This document shows positions 63,510-64,000 of a stretch of DNA of 64,000 nt, piece after piece. The notes under the pieces are model-generated. The model was not told the DNA's origin and did no database searches. It saw only the letters and a program-made list of their open reading frames with translations. Made by a program: the position numbers and the translations under genes. Within the stretch, counting starts at the first letter, position 1. The number at the start of each line of letters is the position of its first letter. Source of the stretch: QHXM01 sp963697975 (GTDB lineage: Bacteria > Acidobacteriota > Blastocatellia > Pyrinomonadales > Pyrinomonadaceae); the NCBI GenBank assembly GCA_963697975.1, contig OY969111.1, forward strand, positions 4,526,001 through 4,590,000, given 5' to 3'.

Positions 63510-64000
63510 TTAGTCAGCACTTTTGATTTTGCGCCATTCGTCTTTTTGCTTTTCACTCATCGTTAAGTCTGTCTCGATGGCGTCAAAGAAGTCTTGTTGA
63601 TCGGGCATCTGCGGCGCGGCGTCGGCGCGAAAAGAGGCTTGAGAAGCAAACTGCGAATCGCCTTGTAGGTATGCGGCAATGGCCTCGAAACTGCGTCCCA
63701 ACTCTGCGCCGATGCGCTCAATCGCTTGACGCGGAATCGAAGCAAAGCGAATCAAGCGGCGATCTAACTTGACGAGCATCGGCACGGTCAAATGGGTCGC
63801 CGCTGCGAGAGCCTGAATCGTTAGCCCGCGCGCCTCGCCCTCCTTTCGCACCCCACTTAGCGGCGCGGTTTCCTCAGAGATGACCGACGTGCGATGCGCG
63901 GCAAGCAGACGGGCAGCAGTTTCCATTCCGCGCCGGACGATGCTTTCTTCTTGCGCAAGGCTCTCGCTCTCTGTGTGGCTTTCCGTGTCGGGCGAGTTCT
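63510..64000 (-). CDS. Small acidic/HTH-like protein, 5' end outside window
   Basis: The frame stays open from the window edge (64000) through ATG 63926 to the stop at 63510, so the gene probably starts outside. Visible parts: acidic N-terminal ESHTESESLAQEES, then a helical AARLLAAHRTSVISEE, LTIQALAAATHLTVPMLVKLDRRL (HTH-like) and a basic C terminus. It precedes the ImmA-type fusion, and ImmA-type peptidases commonly cleave HTH repressors encoded next to them, so it is a candidate substrate. Confidence 0.5.
   Translation of the reverse strand, partial: NSPDTESHTESESLAQEESIVRRGMETAARLLAAHRTSVISEETAPLSGVRKEGEARGLTIQALAAATHLTVPMLVKLDRRLIRFASIPRQAIERIGAELGRSFEAIAAYLQGDSQFASQASFRADAAPQMPDQQDFFDAIETDLTMSEKQKDEWRKIKSAD

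Noticed and set aside
1..64000. CRISPR arrays
   Set aside because: No regularly spaced direct repeats with unique spacers were seen; the only tandem repeats are the 11-bp pairs near 58.3-58.6 kb.

Overview
The window looks like a chromosomal segment of a Gram-negative-type bacterium, most plausibly an Acidobacteriota (Blastocatellia-like) genome. The basis is indirect: outer-membrane barrels and lipoproteins, a two-haem reaction-centre-type cytochrome c, many small secreted Acidobacteria-like proteins, and a large accessory load. No rRNA or universal marker is present, so the taxonomy is inference.

Region 1 (1-8,050) holds a degenerate ECF sigma factor, a PII-like protein, a SurA-like chaperone, a FecR-domain protein, a CDF metal exporter, a second ECF sigma factor, and an ArsR/SmtB-type regulator with a perfect 11-bp inverted-repeat operator, followed by an FTR1 iron permease and a second CDF-type transporter.

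Region 2 (8,117-21,205) is a heavy-metal and mercury cluster. It has two MerR regulators. Three MerR-type promoters, each with an exact 20-bp spacer, lie here. The genes include His/Met-rich periplasmic proteins, outer-membrane barrels, TlpA, HMA proteins, MntP, a MerT-MerP fusion and a CopZ-like Fe-S metallochaperone. The most striking content is three in-frame TGA codons, each in a CxxU or UxxC redox/metal motif and each followed by a bacterial-SECIS-like hairpin. One protein is an HMA-like domain fused to an outer-membrane barrel (11804-13300). The other two are tandem thioredoxin-like proteins (19595-20227, a lipoprotein, and 20237-20812) directly behind merTP. I read them as selenoproteins working with the mercury operon.

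Region 3 (21,300-42,300) is a defence-type island. It contains a HEPN (ApeA-like) protein, two TIR-like nucleotide-binding proteins, a 1480-residue Ser/Thr kinase-SF1 helicase fusion, a putative nuclease divergent from a NACHT-like STAND ATPase, a K+ channel, an intact IS1595-family insertion with 8-bp target duplication, and a membrane-anchored STAND-like HEAT-repeat protein with a degenerate P-loop.

Region 4 (42,400-58,600) is mainly an array of small secreted proteins, lipoproteins and gene fragments in one orientation. They are separated by integron attC-like imperfect inverted repeats and by a recurring promoter motif (TTGC-N18-TAGAAT). It also carries a RelE-like-helicase fusion, a large secreted DUF4114-type protein on the minus strand and an LRR protein. 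The region ends at a tRNA/tmRNA 3'-end-like sequence flanked on both sides by tandem 11-bp repeats, which resembles an integrase attachment site.

Region 5 (58,606-64,000) is a minus-strand block with a DEDD exonuclease, a small protein, an ImmA/IrrE-UvrD-PD(D/E)XK fusion helicase and a partial small protein running off the window edge.
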